DNA from: Anoplopoma fimbria
Lineage: Eukaryota > Chordata > Actinopteri > Perciformes > Anoplopomatidae
DNA length: 64,000 nt
Direction: 5' to 3'
Assembly (NCBI RefSeq): GCF_027596085.1
Contig: NC_072453.1
Coordinates: 6,753,448 to 6,817,447, forward strand
The position numbers were made by a program, and so were the translations under genes. Under the pieces are notes generated by a model that searched no databases, was not told where the DNA came from, and worked only from the letters and a program-made list of their open reading frames with translations. Numbering within the stretch: position 1 is the first letter of the stretch; every line of letters begins with the position of its first letter. Below are positions 1 through 11,520 of the stretch, one piece after another.

Positions 1-430
1 CTAGCAAACTGAATACAAGTTGTCCTTTAATACACACAGACTTCTATAGTCTGCATAGAAGTAATTAAACCTGATAAATGAGGCACAATATTCACAATAA
101 GTATGATTCAAAGCTTTTGTAGAGGGAGTTGTTGAATCAGTCAAAGGGTTGACAGCTGTCATAGATTAATCATATGTTCATAATTTAGTCCGATGGACCA
201 AAAACCTTCATTACTCACAGAAAGGAAGATCTGCGGTGATGTATAGTAATGCCTAGCAGAGCTAACATTAAATGTGTGCAACACTGTTTGTTTAGTAGCT
301 TGATGTCTCATTATTAAATAAGAATAAAGCAGACAGAACATGTTAAATCTTGTCATTCTGTAATGACAAGTCATTAAAGTACCAAGATATCACCCATGAC
401 AACCACATAAGGAAGTAAACTGTCCTTTAC

Positions 431-724
431 CTGACATCTCTGCAGGTATACCGTCCAACTTCTCACACAGGATGTAGTCGTTGGGGTTGATGAAAGGCAG
501 CTGCTCCATCATGGACTGTTTAGGAATGAGGTAGAGAATCTCTGCAATTTCCCCATCTTCAATAATTGACATGCGCCTGACGGAGTTCTTCCTCTTGACC
601 CGGTCCAATACCACCATTTCATTGCTGTTGCTGGAGCCGCAGATCCTGCCCAGGCTGCTGAGGTTGAGGAGGCCCGACATGCTGGTGCTCTCGAGGCTTT
701 CGGCCACGCAGCTCAGGCTGCAGA
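431..724 (-). CDS. internal exon of an unrecognised minus-strand gene
   Basis: I do not recognise the product. The open frame is bounded on the minus strand by an acceptor (tggtgtcag, next to 725) and a donor (gtaaagga, 423-430), giving a 294-base exon of about 97 residues that enters at phase 1. The peptide starts with a Ser/Cys-rich stretch, then has a basic patch (DRVKRKNSVRRMS) that looks like a kinase-site linker. After that come an acidic/hydrophobic part (IEDGEIAEILYLIPKQ) and a proline-containing part (LPFINPNDYILCEKLDGIP). No membrane segment or catalytic motif is visible. The good splice sites, the clean frame and the unbiased residue use support a real coding exon. Earlier exons should lie between 725 and about 3060, and later ones left of the window, but I could not find them. 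It looks like a regulatory or linker region of a cytosolic signalling protein, which is only an impression. Confidence 0.5.
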
Positions 725-3242
725 CTGACACCAAGTGAGAAACCATAAAGCAAAGCTCGAGATGTTAAAGCCCTCTGTTGAATGGCAGGCATTAAGTTGC
801 TCTCTAAGACTTTATGACTGACTCAGCGTGTGTGTCTGTTGTCCATCAGGCTGTCAAAGACTAACTCTTACCACACGCCCCTTAAGAAGATTAAGTAAGG
901 TATATTTTTAGGGTTTATCTTCATGGTAAACAGAGGATCTGAGCTCAAGGAAGTCTGGTAACCTTCAGGTAACCTTCTTTGCCTCCATTCCAGTGACTTT
1001 GACTGGTGCTCACATGGGATGCATCATTATAGTAATCTAGTGAAGATTAAGAAGATTATGAGCTCTAACTGTATCATCCAGTTATGTATGCAGTTAGAGT
1101 CATATGATTTAATTTAATGTCTGTCTGATTTTGGTTGGATTACGACTGAATACAAGGACCAGCTAGACACAACATACTTCATTTTCAGGAACCTTTCATA
1201 ACCCTCCTACTGCAAACATTGTACATGTGATTGTTTTGTTTTTTCTTATCTGTAATCTACTGTGTTAGTTTTAGAGCAGGAAAGATTTAACCTGGAACAG
1301 AGCCAGGGAAAGGAGTTTGGCACCATGAACCAGGATATTTAGAGTACTGAAGTATTTGAGGACTCCAGCATTATTTAAGGGTAGACTGTCCCGATCAGTT
1401 TAGGCACTTTCTAATCTGCTTTTAATCAAAATTCACAAGCTAGACTCACCAACATTAAATGGTGTGCCACTTTAGAGGTTGAATATGTTCTCCTGAATTT
1501 TACTTTGTTGCACCTGATGTATTCTATTTTCAGAAATAAAGAAAGATGACAATAAATTAATGGTAAATTACCTTAAAATAAATATAAATTGGCACAAATG
1601 GTACAGCAAGGAACGTGTACAGGCTTAAAAGGAATAAGAGGAAAATGTGTGTATACCTAAAACATGTTACAGTAACTTGTGTATTTGCTTACATATTTGC
1701 CTGTGGATATTTAAAAGTAGCCTACATTCTCGCAGGTGTTGACAATATGATGGATGTGATATGAAGCACCGTTATCATGACTAGCAAAATAGCCAAACTG
1801 ACCCACAAAAAGGTTTCTGATAAGATAAGTAACTAGTTACTAAGAATTAATGTACCTAAAACAAGAGAATGAATATTATTCCTGAAGAAGTGAAGTAAAG
1901 GCCATGGGACAAGCAATCTCTATAATACCATGGTTACTCCAGGAGCAGTAGTCTTATCCATTACAGACACATGAGGAAAGAGCTCTACCTACTGGCTGTA
2001 ATGTGCTAAACATGCTGTGATCAGTATTCAGTGGAAAATTACACCAGTTATGCTGGTCAATATGATATTGCAAATTAAGATTGAAGGGATATATCTGGCT
2101 TTTTACATTCTCCACTATGTTCACCAGCCAATCGCTAACTGTATCTGTCCGTCGTTTTGTGCAGAGCAGGTAGTTTACATTGGACTTTTAATAACTTTTT
2201 CACTGAAAACATTGCTATCTGAGCGGTAAGGGTAAACCAAAACAATAAAGCTGTGGGGCCAGAAAGCTAAATAATGAGTTTAAACTGGTTATGAAGCTCT
2301 GTAAAGCTGAGGGGAGCTGCAGATGGTACCAAGCAAATGTGTGGGTGTCACGCTTTTTTTTTGTAGGAATGTAACACAGATTGTTATGTCAAAAAGGGTG
2401 AAGCATTTTATTTCTGCTGTTTTTTTTTTTACCAATGTTAAAAAATATCAAATTCCCTTCTTCAAGTACATAGTTAAAAATTTAACAATGAAAAAACAGA
2501 TAGAAGGAACAAACAATTTCACTGTTTCATTATAAAATCATTTAAAAAAAAATAACGGACTGTACATTTTTGTGACATGCATGTTAATGGGAAAATATCC
2601 TAATTTATGTGGATGCCAAATCAGTGTTTATGGTTAATTGAAGCAATAAACTCTTCAGTGCGTGCTATATGAATTGAGAAAGCTGAGTGTTCCTGCTTGC
2701 AGGGTCGAGCTGGCATTGCCTATATGTAGTTCTTCATTGCATCACTGTCATGTCAAACGACGGCAGTAGTGACATCATGGAAGAAGAAATAAAGCTTTCT
2801 CTGTCAATAGAGCACACACTGAGGAATGTATATCTTAAATTGACTACACCTACCATCTACATAAAAGGTGCCAAATATTTCCTTTATCATAAAGGGACCT
2901 GAATAAGGTTCACACAGTCAGTTGTGGCAGTACAGTTGATAGCTAAGGCTTTAAGAGAGTTTGATCTTTTAATTACCTGTGTTACAGAAAAAACAGCAAT
3001 ATCTTGTTTACATTTAATACACTGTATTGTTACTATCTGGGCGTAAATACTGTTTAACAGGGATTTATTTATTCTGATTCATTAAACTGCTTGTTTTCTG
3101 CTGTAGCAACCGCTGACACAAAATTGAGAGGTAATGTGTTTTTCAGTGAGGTGTGCAATAAACCAAGTCCCATTTGAAGTGTTACATGTAAAAGACATAT
3201 AAAAAGAGAAATGTTTCAACTTGAGTAAAGTCTTAACAAAAC
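725..3242. other. intron/intergenic DNA, no gene identified
   Basis: AT-rich DNA between the unknown exon and the last exon of the MFSD1-like gene. The plus-strand open frames here are short, have no splice-site support and no recognisable domain. The part nearest 3242 should be the 3' UTR of the MFSD1-like gene. The rest is probably intron or 5' flank of the unknown gene. I see no RNA gene. Confidence 0.5.
3064..3073 (-). terminator. candidate poly(A) signals of the MFSD1-like gene
   Basis: Two overlapping AATAAA hexamers read on the minus strand (tttatttatt on the plus strand) about 170 bases downstream of the stop codon. They are the first canonical signals after the coding sequence. Position and orientation fit 3'-end formation; the cleavage site is not known. 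Confidence 0.45.
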
Positions 3243-6200
3243 TTAGGAGTTGATAGAAGGAGATCTGACCGCCTCGTCTTCCTCATCCTCATTTTGCTCT
3301 TCCTCTCCCTGGGTGAGCGGCTCTCTGTCGGAGTCTCTCTCTGCCTGGCCCGACCTCTTGGTTGTCTTGTTCAGGGTCCCGCCCTGCAGAAAAACAAATA
3401 TTAACTGAACACACTGAACTGTATCCTGTACTGAAATCAGCTGACACTAGGCACACACAGAACATATTTAAATTGGTACACAGGCTGTGAGATATCTGAC
3501 CTGTCTGTGGTCAACAATGTTGAGCAGCACTGAGGTGACGATGCAGCTGATGGTGTTGGCCAACATGAAGATCATCATCCTCTGCCAACGCCACAACGGA
3601 ATCTTAGTTTCACTGGCCAGGAAATGGAGAAATCATTGAAGGTGAGTAAGGATCTAACATTCAGCATTGACCATCAAGTGCACTGCCAAAAAATCCTCAT
3701 CCGAAGCATTTCCTACCTAGACTTGGAGCCCAAAATCTGCCCAACGACAAGATTTGACACCCCAATTCCAACCATCTGTACGGAGGTGGCCAGACCCATG
3801 GCGGTTCCCAGAGTCGCCTGAGGCACCACGAGGGGAATAGACGGCCACATGCTGGCCTGGAATACAGCACATATAGTTTAAATTAAGATAGAACAGAACT
3901 GCTTTCCACAATTAATGTCCCCACTGCAAAGTATTCGAATTGAGAAATAATAAGACAAATCAATCACTTAGAAACTTCGGTTCACCATCATGTGACAACA
4001 ACATATATGCCACTAGAGTCCTTAGTAATTTCTTCAGGATTGCAACCAATAAATCTACCTGAGAGAAAGCACACGTTAGAAATAAATGGTTTAAACAATT
4101 GCTTTGACATAAACTCACAGCAGCAAAGGAGTAAGTGATTCCCAGCCATATGGTGGACACCAGAGGAGCAACAAAGGTGAAGGCCAGCAGTCCAAACACA
4201 GGCAGTGTGAGGACGGCACAGGCCACCGCAAACACGCCCCGCAGCCCCACGTTATCCTGGAACAAACACAAGAGAGGGTCACGTGTTACACCAACTTACC
4301 TCCTTATTTCATATTGCTTCATAAGACTGAATTTTTAGAGATTAGAAACAGCTTTTAGGTTATAGATGCTTACTATGAGAATGCCCACGCAGGCTGAGAG
4401 GACCAGTGAGCTGTCATACACCGCCCCAGCGACATACGCTGCGTCCTTCTGACTGTAGCCGCTGTATTTATCCTGAATAAACTTACTGGAAAGAAAATAA
4501 TACAGAAGTATTAGTTATTCTTATAAGTGTTTATGCCCTGGGTTAATTACAATACAGGGATTTTATGATAAATACACATCCTAAAGGAATTATTTCTAAA
4601 AGAAATCTGTTCTTATCCTAAAATTAACATTGAATACTGGCCTTATAAAACCTAATTTTAAACCTGTGTCAAAGGCTCTACCTGGCATCAGCGATGAACG
4701 GGAAGATGCCGTTGTAGAAGAACATGATGGTGAGAACCAGCAGCCAGTATCTTAGCGACAGGAGCTTCACATCCTGAATCCTCTACACGTGCACACACAG
4801 AAACAAACAATGTAAACGTTTATGTACATTTAAACAAAATAAGTGAGGTCAGATTCTCCATCTGCACCATCTTTATAAACAGGTTATATATTTAAAAAAA
4901 AGATACAGCTCGTACCACTTTGCGGGACTCCTCTTGGATGGCGCCATCAAGACCCAGCTGCCTCATACCGATCTTGTCCAGGGCACTGACTAGAATGGCA
5001 GACGCAAAGCCCAGCACACACAGTAGTGTACCTAGAACATAGCATGTGAAAAATGCTCTTACTTAAACCTTTCTTTCTTTTTACATATTATTAATATTCA
5101 TTCATGCCATGAAACCCTGATGGTTCTCTCCCCTTTATGTATTACATACCACCCCAGAGTGTCCACTGCATGCCATATTTTTCTTCAAACTTCTGGGTGA
5201 GGAAAAAGTTCAGGACCGAACCAAGGCGAGAGAAGGCCAGGGTCAGACCGAAAGCCAAGGCCAGCTCCTTCCCTTTGAACCAGAAAGCTGTGATGCGGTT
5301 CTGAACAACTAATAAGGAAGTAAATGAGAAGAGCAGTTCAGGAACATTCTTTTACGTCAAAACCAATAAGAGTTTGTACGCAACTTTTGGAAGGTGGCCT
5401 TACTGGTCAGAGATCCATTGCCTGATCCAAACAGTAGTCGCCCTGTGAGCATAAGCGGCAGCAGATAGGGAGTTCCTTTGAAGTGGGAACCCAGTGCAAA
5501 CAGTGACGAGCCCAAAACACACAGAAAAGAGAACAGAAACACTCCAACTGCAGAGAGGATGAAGGTGAAACAATATACCGTGAGTTACCATAACTCCGTT
5601 GTTTGGTTTGCAGGAGATATAATCTATTTTTGTTGACTTACAGCGGTTTCCTAATTTGTCAATCAGGAACCCAGCCATGATCACCACTACTGCATTCCTG
5701 TTGATAAGTGATAAGAGAACAGAGCACTAAGAAGCCGTTAATCAGCATAATACAGTAGAGTCAATGTTCGTGGGGCACTTACGTCCAAGCATAGATGGCG
5801 TAAAGAAGATTGTACTGCTGAGGATTCATCCCCAATCCCACCACACAGTCCACTGTGCCATTGATAACCGTTGCATTGGTACATGTCAGGTTCTGCCAGA
5901 TGAGGGGAAGCCAGTGATTTAAGTTATTATCTAACAAGCCACAAACTGTGATTTTCACGCTGAACTGGAAAGATCCTGTTAAGTTAATGTGGGGAAATCA
6001 TTCGATACTGATTGTGTCTGCCCTGCTACATCTTGCTTACCCCTTGGAATTGATCCTGCAAAACACTAGGGATGTCGAAGCAGAAGTAGGAGCCAAATGT
6101 CAGCAGACAGTTGAAGAACAGCACCACAAAGCGGTAATATACTGTAGAAATGAACACACACAATGTTAAGATACTCATTTAAAAGCCTGACTTCACTATG

Positions 6201-6949
6201 AATGTCAGTCTAAAACATGGGCAGGAAGAGATACAGACTTCACTGGACACTTCAGTATCACATTTTCATTGAAGGCTCAATTAAATTTATCGGCAGAATA
6301 TATTTTCCCAACCACAAAATATGTCATCACCTTGATGGAAAATCTTATATCCATACGTCTTCTATTAATTATTGCCTTTAACACAGTGCTTTTGAAAAGA
6401 CAAACTCTCTAGAAAGCTTTTAAGATCCCCTCCAGACATGTTGTAAGACATTAACTACTATGTTTTGAATAATCATAAGTGTCAGACATGGATTTCCCCA
6501 CAATCTTATCATTCTGCCCAGCAACTTTCAAATAATTAAATTGAAGTAACAATAGGAAAAGCTTCTTTTTGAGGAGGTGCAGATGCATTTCCTTAATTCA
6601 GTCAAATGGAGGCATTTCTTGTTTGCTTCAATGGGGGAAAACAACAGTTTGTTTGAAATCAGTGCAGCATTATCTGAACTTAGCTTAGCTTCTTCCAGAT
6701 GTTATTAATGAGATAGTAAACAGTTACTGCTTACGTCAGGGTTTTGGGCAACGTCCCATTAAGTCACATGAGCTCTTAACCAACACGTAGCTAAGACATA
6801 AACTGCTGAGTTGCTCTTTTAGTGGAAGTGTACATGAGGGGGTCACAAGACAAACGTCTGGTCATCTGCTATACTACATTTGTTGACATGAGTATTTTGT
6901 GGGAAACATAAATATATGCAAAAGTACCTTTCTCCGCCGGTTGCGTCAT
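3243..6949 (-). CDS. mfsd1l: MFSD1-like major facilitator (lysosomal dipeptide-type transporter), 13 coding exons
   Basis: Coding exons in transcript order: 6949-6928, 6141-6041, 5892-5783, 5697-5642, 5547-5404, 5308-5150, 5031-4916, 4782-4682, 4485-4374, 4256-4119, 3856-3717, 3612-3501, 3383-3243. All junctions have GT-AG, phases agree, and the sum is 483 aa plus TAA. Like MFSD1, it begins its first membrane helix with VLFFNCLLTFGSYFCFD, has a FLIDKLGNR loop after helix 2, WFKGKEL after helix 4, and LGTAMGLATSVQ in the C-terminal half. About 12 hydrophobic segments are readable. The tail is acidic (EEEQNEDEEDEA). Known for the family: MFSD1 exports dipeptides from lysosomes with the partner GLMP. 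Odd points: the N-terminus before helix 1 is only about 10 residues and has no dileucine signal, and loop 1 carries sequons at N42, N47 and N52. An in-frame upstream ATG at 7054 would add 35 residues. Divergence from human MFSD1 suggests a paralogue rather than the direct orthologue. Confidence 0.88.
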
Positions 6950-7951
6950 AGTGAAAAAAGGAAAGCGGCTATAAAAGAAAACATCCAAATCCCATTCTTC
7001 AGTGTTGTTTACATGAACAGGCTGGTTTGCAGGATGCGTTGAGGTCTGCAGCAACTCTCCTCCTGCTGTCTGCAGACCGCAGATCTGTGAGACACACGGC
7101 TCGACCTGTTAACGCGAGAGGACGCAGCGGAGTGTTTGGAGATCTACGCACGCAGCGACACTGCAGGGTTTTTTTTTTTTGTACCCTGGAAACTTTATTG
7201 AGGAACATTTGTAGATCTTCATGTTATAGTTCTTTTATAGTAAACATTCAAGAAAAAGTAAAAGTATAGGTGTTAAATAAGTGTCTAATTAAATGTCTTA
7301 ATAAAATGTGAACACAATGGTTATTACCATAAATCAACAGGTTTGTGAATGTTGGCATTAAATCGTACATTGTATAATGAAATAAATTGTTGGAGTTTTT
7401 TCAAAATACGTTAACAGAATATTTTTTAATATATTTAAAATATTTAAATTATGTGAGTATGTTGTTGTTGTTTTTATGATAAAGTTGGTTAGAACATTTT
7501 TTTTTTTTGGTTAAATGACAAAGAAATCAGGGATCAATTTGTGTTCAGATTAATGTTATCATCAGATAAAATATAATTGAATAAATTAGTGTATATATGT
7601 GTACATCTGATCTGTTTTATAAGATTATTTTTTTTAGTTATTGTGGATTTTTTCATTTTTCTTACTTACTTACTTACTTATTTAAAATACTTGTTTGTTT
7701 TCTACTATGTACCTTGTTTGCACTATATCTATGCTGCTGTAATCCTGTCAATGTCCCCGCTGCGGGACTAATAAAGGATTATTTTATGTCTCCTTTGAAA
7801 AGGTTTATAACCGGCTACCAGGTAAATGCGCGTTTACCATCGTTTGTCCCTCAGCGGACACCATCGAGATGATATAAACATTGCCATTCTATTGGTTCCA
7901 ATGCGTTCAAGGTGTTTCTGAGGAGTCTGATTATGTTTATAACATGTGGAA
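6950..7951. promoter_or_regulatory. shared 5' region between the MFSD1-like gene (-) and eme2 (+)
   Basis: About 1 kb separates the two head-to-head start codons. The part at 7020-7170 is richer in G+C and CpG and is the likelier promoter of the minus-strand gene. The part from 7170 to 7780 is AT-rich and ends in a LINE-like tail, and eme2 starts shortly after it. I see no clear TATA box. Whether the two genes share one promoter or have two cannot be decided here. Confidence 0.4.
7661..7795 (+). repeat. LINE-like 3' tail with (CTTA)n run
   Basis: A short cttacttacttactta run is followed by a text typical of fish LINE 3' ends: a CCCCGCTGCGGGACTAATAAAGG segment around 7754-7778 (at most 20 bases quoted as cccgctgcgggactaataaa). 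The family is inferred from memory of similar fish repeats. It lies about 160 bases upstream of the eme2 start and may therefore lie in its 5' flank or UTR. Confidence 0.4.
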
Positions 7952-10629
7952 ATGTCTGCGTTGCGTAGAGTTAAAACATGGGAAATATCTGAATCTGAGG
8001 GAAGCGACGCTGAGACAAAACTTGATTTAAAACGTGATGAGAGCAGTCACATAGTGACGGTCAGCACTGCAGAGGATCAGAGTTCAGACCACAAGTGCAA
8101 AACCTTCCCATCGTCGTCACCCATAAAAACAGAGTGCAGCCAAATCAATGCTTTGTCTCCCCCGCGACCAGATCCGCATGGCACACCGAGCCCTGCGAGA
8201 AAACGTCGCACCAAGGAGGAGATAGAGGCGGACAGACAGGTAGTAAGGGAGAAGAAGGAGGCGAGAGAGAGGCAGAGAGCAACCAGAGCCCGGGAGAAGG
8301 AGGAGAGGAGACAAGAGCAGCAGAGTAGGAAGGAGGCTGCGGAAAACCTGAAGCGTCTGCGGCCAGAGAGCTGCCTGAAGTCTCTGACTGTCTGCCTCGA
8401 TCCAGGTACGCTATGCTGCCTTCAGGTGCAGTCGGATTTTTTTTCCTCCACCGACAAGATTGAGACACAGTTAGAAAAGGATTTATCTTTTTTTTTTTTT
8501 TTTTATTGATGCTACGAAATACACATACTGTAAACACATTGATTAAAGTAAAAATATTTTTATTTGATATTTAAATTTTAGGAAATATCAAAATGTATTA
8601 AAAAGTATTTTTCCATTCATTTGTTTTGGTTGAATTTGACACAGAAGTATGAAATACTTGGAAGACTCTCCGTTTTTAATGTTAATTAAATATATAAGAA
8701 AATATGTGAACACTTGAAGCAATGACAATTACGTGCAGGACAATTAATATTTTCCACCTACAAGCTTCAATGTCTGAACCAACAAGGACCCATTAAAGAC
8801 ACCAGGGTATTACTTCCACAAAGACAATAAGACTGGAATGCTTCATGCACATGTTTGTTCATCGAAAAAAAGCCTGTTTTTTTCTCAGCCCTTCTGCAAC
8901 AGGATGGCTCAGACATCTTGCTGGACACCCTGGCGACCTTTGAGTGGAGGTTTACCATTGAGAGCCAGCAGCTCCCACACAGCATCACCTGGATCAGAGA
9001 TCTACCTCAGGTTGGCACCAAAGGCTTCTCGTAAAATAAAACATATTCTGGCTGCTTTATATTTATTAATTTGCTGTATTTATACTTACTATCACATTAT
9101 TACCTTTTCTACTTTCTCCAGTGGGATCATTACTGTTTTGTCTTTTGCAGGGGGAAGATGGATCGGTGGAAGAGGAGCAAGTGGCTGTGGTGCTGGGTCT
9201 GAGTGACTTTGTGGACATGGTGATCTCTGTGAAGAAGGTGAGCAACCTTTAGAAGGTTTAATAATTTAATTTTGATGCCAGTCTACATGATGGCCCTCCT
9301 AAATATTATTTTGTTGCCACTGCAGATGCTAGACAGTGATGGGGAGGAGACAGGGATGGGGTCTCTCCTCAGTCCAATATTGGAGTGTCTCAACCGTGAT
9401 GCAAAGAAGGTGGTCACTCTCTTAGTGACAGACTCTCAGCCAGATTACAGGTTAGTGCACATGTCCGTGATTGTGGCCTCTGATAGGTAAATACTCTAAG
9501 TTACTTTCTTATTTACTAACTTTAAACACTTATTCTGTGTTAGCTTTCATATACACACTCTGATCTGACTTATTGGTTTACTTACCAGCAGGAACGATGC
9601 TTGTGGTGTGCATTTACTAGATGAGATGCTACAATCCAAATCGGGGATGGAGAACCTGGACGTCGAGGAGGTCAGTTTACTCTATATCTGAGGATTAGTT
9701 GATCTTACATGATCTTTTTGTAGATGTTGCCACTCACCTGTTTCAGAGGGTAACAGAGAGCGTAACACTGTACATACCAGTCCTGCACACTTAATGATTT
9801 ACAATTAGTTTTAATCATTTAAGAGGGGTGTCTTTGGTAATGTCTCCATTTCTCCCCAGGTTCTTGTGTACCTACAGCTCTGCAAGAATATCACCCTGGT
9901 CTTCCTGGAAGGCTGGCAGGAGGTCACTAACCACGTATGTGCCGTCACCAAGGCCTTATCAAAGCGCCCTTTCAAGTACGCATCCACTTATGTCATTACC
10001 TTCCATTAACACACAAGGAAGAAGTTACCCGCCTAACGTAACCTCACTTTTAAGATGTCCTTCCATGTCTTTTCCAGACTGCTGACGGAGCGAGCAGAGC
10101 TGCCCTTCTGCGTGGACGGTTCATGGGCCAGTGGGGTTCGGGTGGAGAGGGACGGCTCTGGGCTGATCGAGGTCTGGAGCAGGCAGATCCAGCAGCTGAA
10201 CAGAGTCAGTCCTGCTGTGGCCTCCACTGTGACTGCAGCCTACCCGTCTCCTCAGCTGCTGCTGCAGGTACACCATCTGACTGTGCTTCAGTATGGCCTT
10301 GTAGAGCTCAGTGCATAGAGAGGGTGGCCTGGATTCCCACTGTGTGTAACAATTGCTTTATTGTAAAGCAATAAAAAGCAACACAGACTATGTTGCTTTC
10401 TATTGCTATTTATATCTAGCAACCTTTCCGGATGTATAAAGAACAACCAATTTCTAATGTGTTTTTTTTTTGGGCGTACCAGAGCTTGGAGTCAGAGGAA
10501 GACAGAAAGGGGCTGTTGGCTGGTCTCTTAGTGAAAAGTGGAGGTAAAGAGAGACGAGTAGGACCGGAGATATCAGCTAGAGTTTACCGCTGCCTCACTG
10601 CCCACAATCCCCAGCTGGTCCTGGACTGA
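7952..10629 (+). CDS. eme2: EME2, non-catalytic partner of the MUS81 structure-specific endonuclease
   Basis: Exons: 7952-8405, 8889-9010, 9151-9237, 9326-9450, 9592-9670, 9860-9975, 10078-10267, 10483-10629. GT-AG throughout, phases agree, 439 aa. Residues 1-80 are Ser/Asp/Glu-rich and probably disordered. Residues about 85-140 form a long highly charged helix ([19 protein letters not shown] and following). Next is the ERCC4-type nuclease fold, inactive in EME proteins: it starts at LTVCLDP, continues through [17 protein letters not shown], and has [19 protein letters not shown] and HVCAVTKAL. The C-terminal helix-hairpin-helix region has [18 protein letters not shown] and ends [20 protein letters not shown]. 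These match EME2 better than EME1, and the spsb3/nubp2 neighbours agree with the human EME2 location. MUS81-EME2 cleaves forks and recombination intermediates in the nucleus. Two out-of-frame upstream ATGs (7933, 7944) overlap the start. Confidence 0.9.
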
Positions 10630-11520
10630 TCTGACCACTTGAGAACCAGATGGACGGATGTCAGTGAGGATTAATCTGGTCTCTAATGACACTTTGTCAC
10701 CACTTGGCTGCTATTGTGATAATGTTGATGTTTACAAGCTAAAAATATTCCTTTGATATCATGTTCACCTTCCAGTAAAGCACTATTTATACTCATCTGA
10801 ACTTCAGAAGATTTCAGGAACAGAATATATTTAGTATAATAACAAATTATGAAACAATATTTTGTTTGTTGTAAAAATGCAAGATGTAATGTTTGAGAAA
10901 CCTCGGTGAACTACTTTTTTTTGTTTACTTGTAAAATAGCCTATAAAATAAGCTGCAACAGAACCCTCATTTTGTGTTTTATTTTAGAGAATTTCCTCAT
11001 TAAGAAAGGTAATAAACAAACTCTAAATAAAAAAACAAATCCTCTTGTAAAGCAAGAACACAACCATTGTTGAAAGCCAAATGTTGATTACAAAACACAT
11101 TTACAAAATGCAATTTCCATAGTATCAAAAAAAGCAACTCCTTTTCCCCTGGAGTCTATTCCTGAGAAAAAGAAAAATAGATTTGCAGTGTTTCTTTTTT
11201 TTTTTTGTCAGAGCCTAATCTTGCAAACGTTATGCCTTCCAAAGACAGTGACTTGTAGATTCTTATTTTTATTAATAACCCTATGATAGAATTTGAATAT
11301 ATGACCCAGATGTCACTCACTACCTCCCCCTCAATCATCACCATTGTTTGAATATCACAAACTTGTATAAAAAAGAGAAGTAAGAAACCACCCAAACTGT
11401 GGATTAAGAAGTGTTGGCTTAAAAAAAAATAGATTGCTCTTATCTCCATGATTCTCAACAGGAGATGTGTTGATGGCAATGGTAGAATAGCTGTCTTCTA
11501 AATACGTAGTGACTGCTACG
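10630..11520. other. convergent 3' UTR region of eme2 and spsb3
   Basis: About 0.9 kb of AT-rich DNA between the two stop codons, which face each other. It should hold both 3' UTRs. AATAAA signals for eme2 lie at 11011-11031. For spsb3 a minus-strand AATAAA is readable around 11268-11273. No open frame with domain or splice support is seen. Confidence 0.5.
11011..11031 (+). terminator. candidate poly(A) signals of eme2
   Basis: Two AATAAA hexamers (11011-11016 and 11026-11031), about 380-400 bases after the eme2 stop codon. They could also overlap the end of the opposing spsb3 transcript. Confidence 0.4.

Noticed and set aside
3501..3602. Acceptor aaactaag beside 3602 for the penultimate exon of the MFSD1-like gene
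   Set aside because: It gives a frame with an early stop. The acceptor ggccag ten bases upstream (exon from 3612) restores phase and an intact protein.
7946..7951. eme2 beginning two codons upstream of 7952
   Set aside because: That codon is GTG, not ATG. The first in-frame ATG is at 7952.
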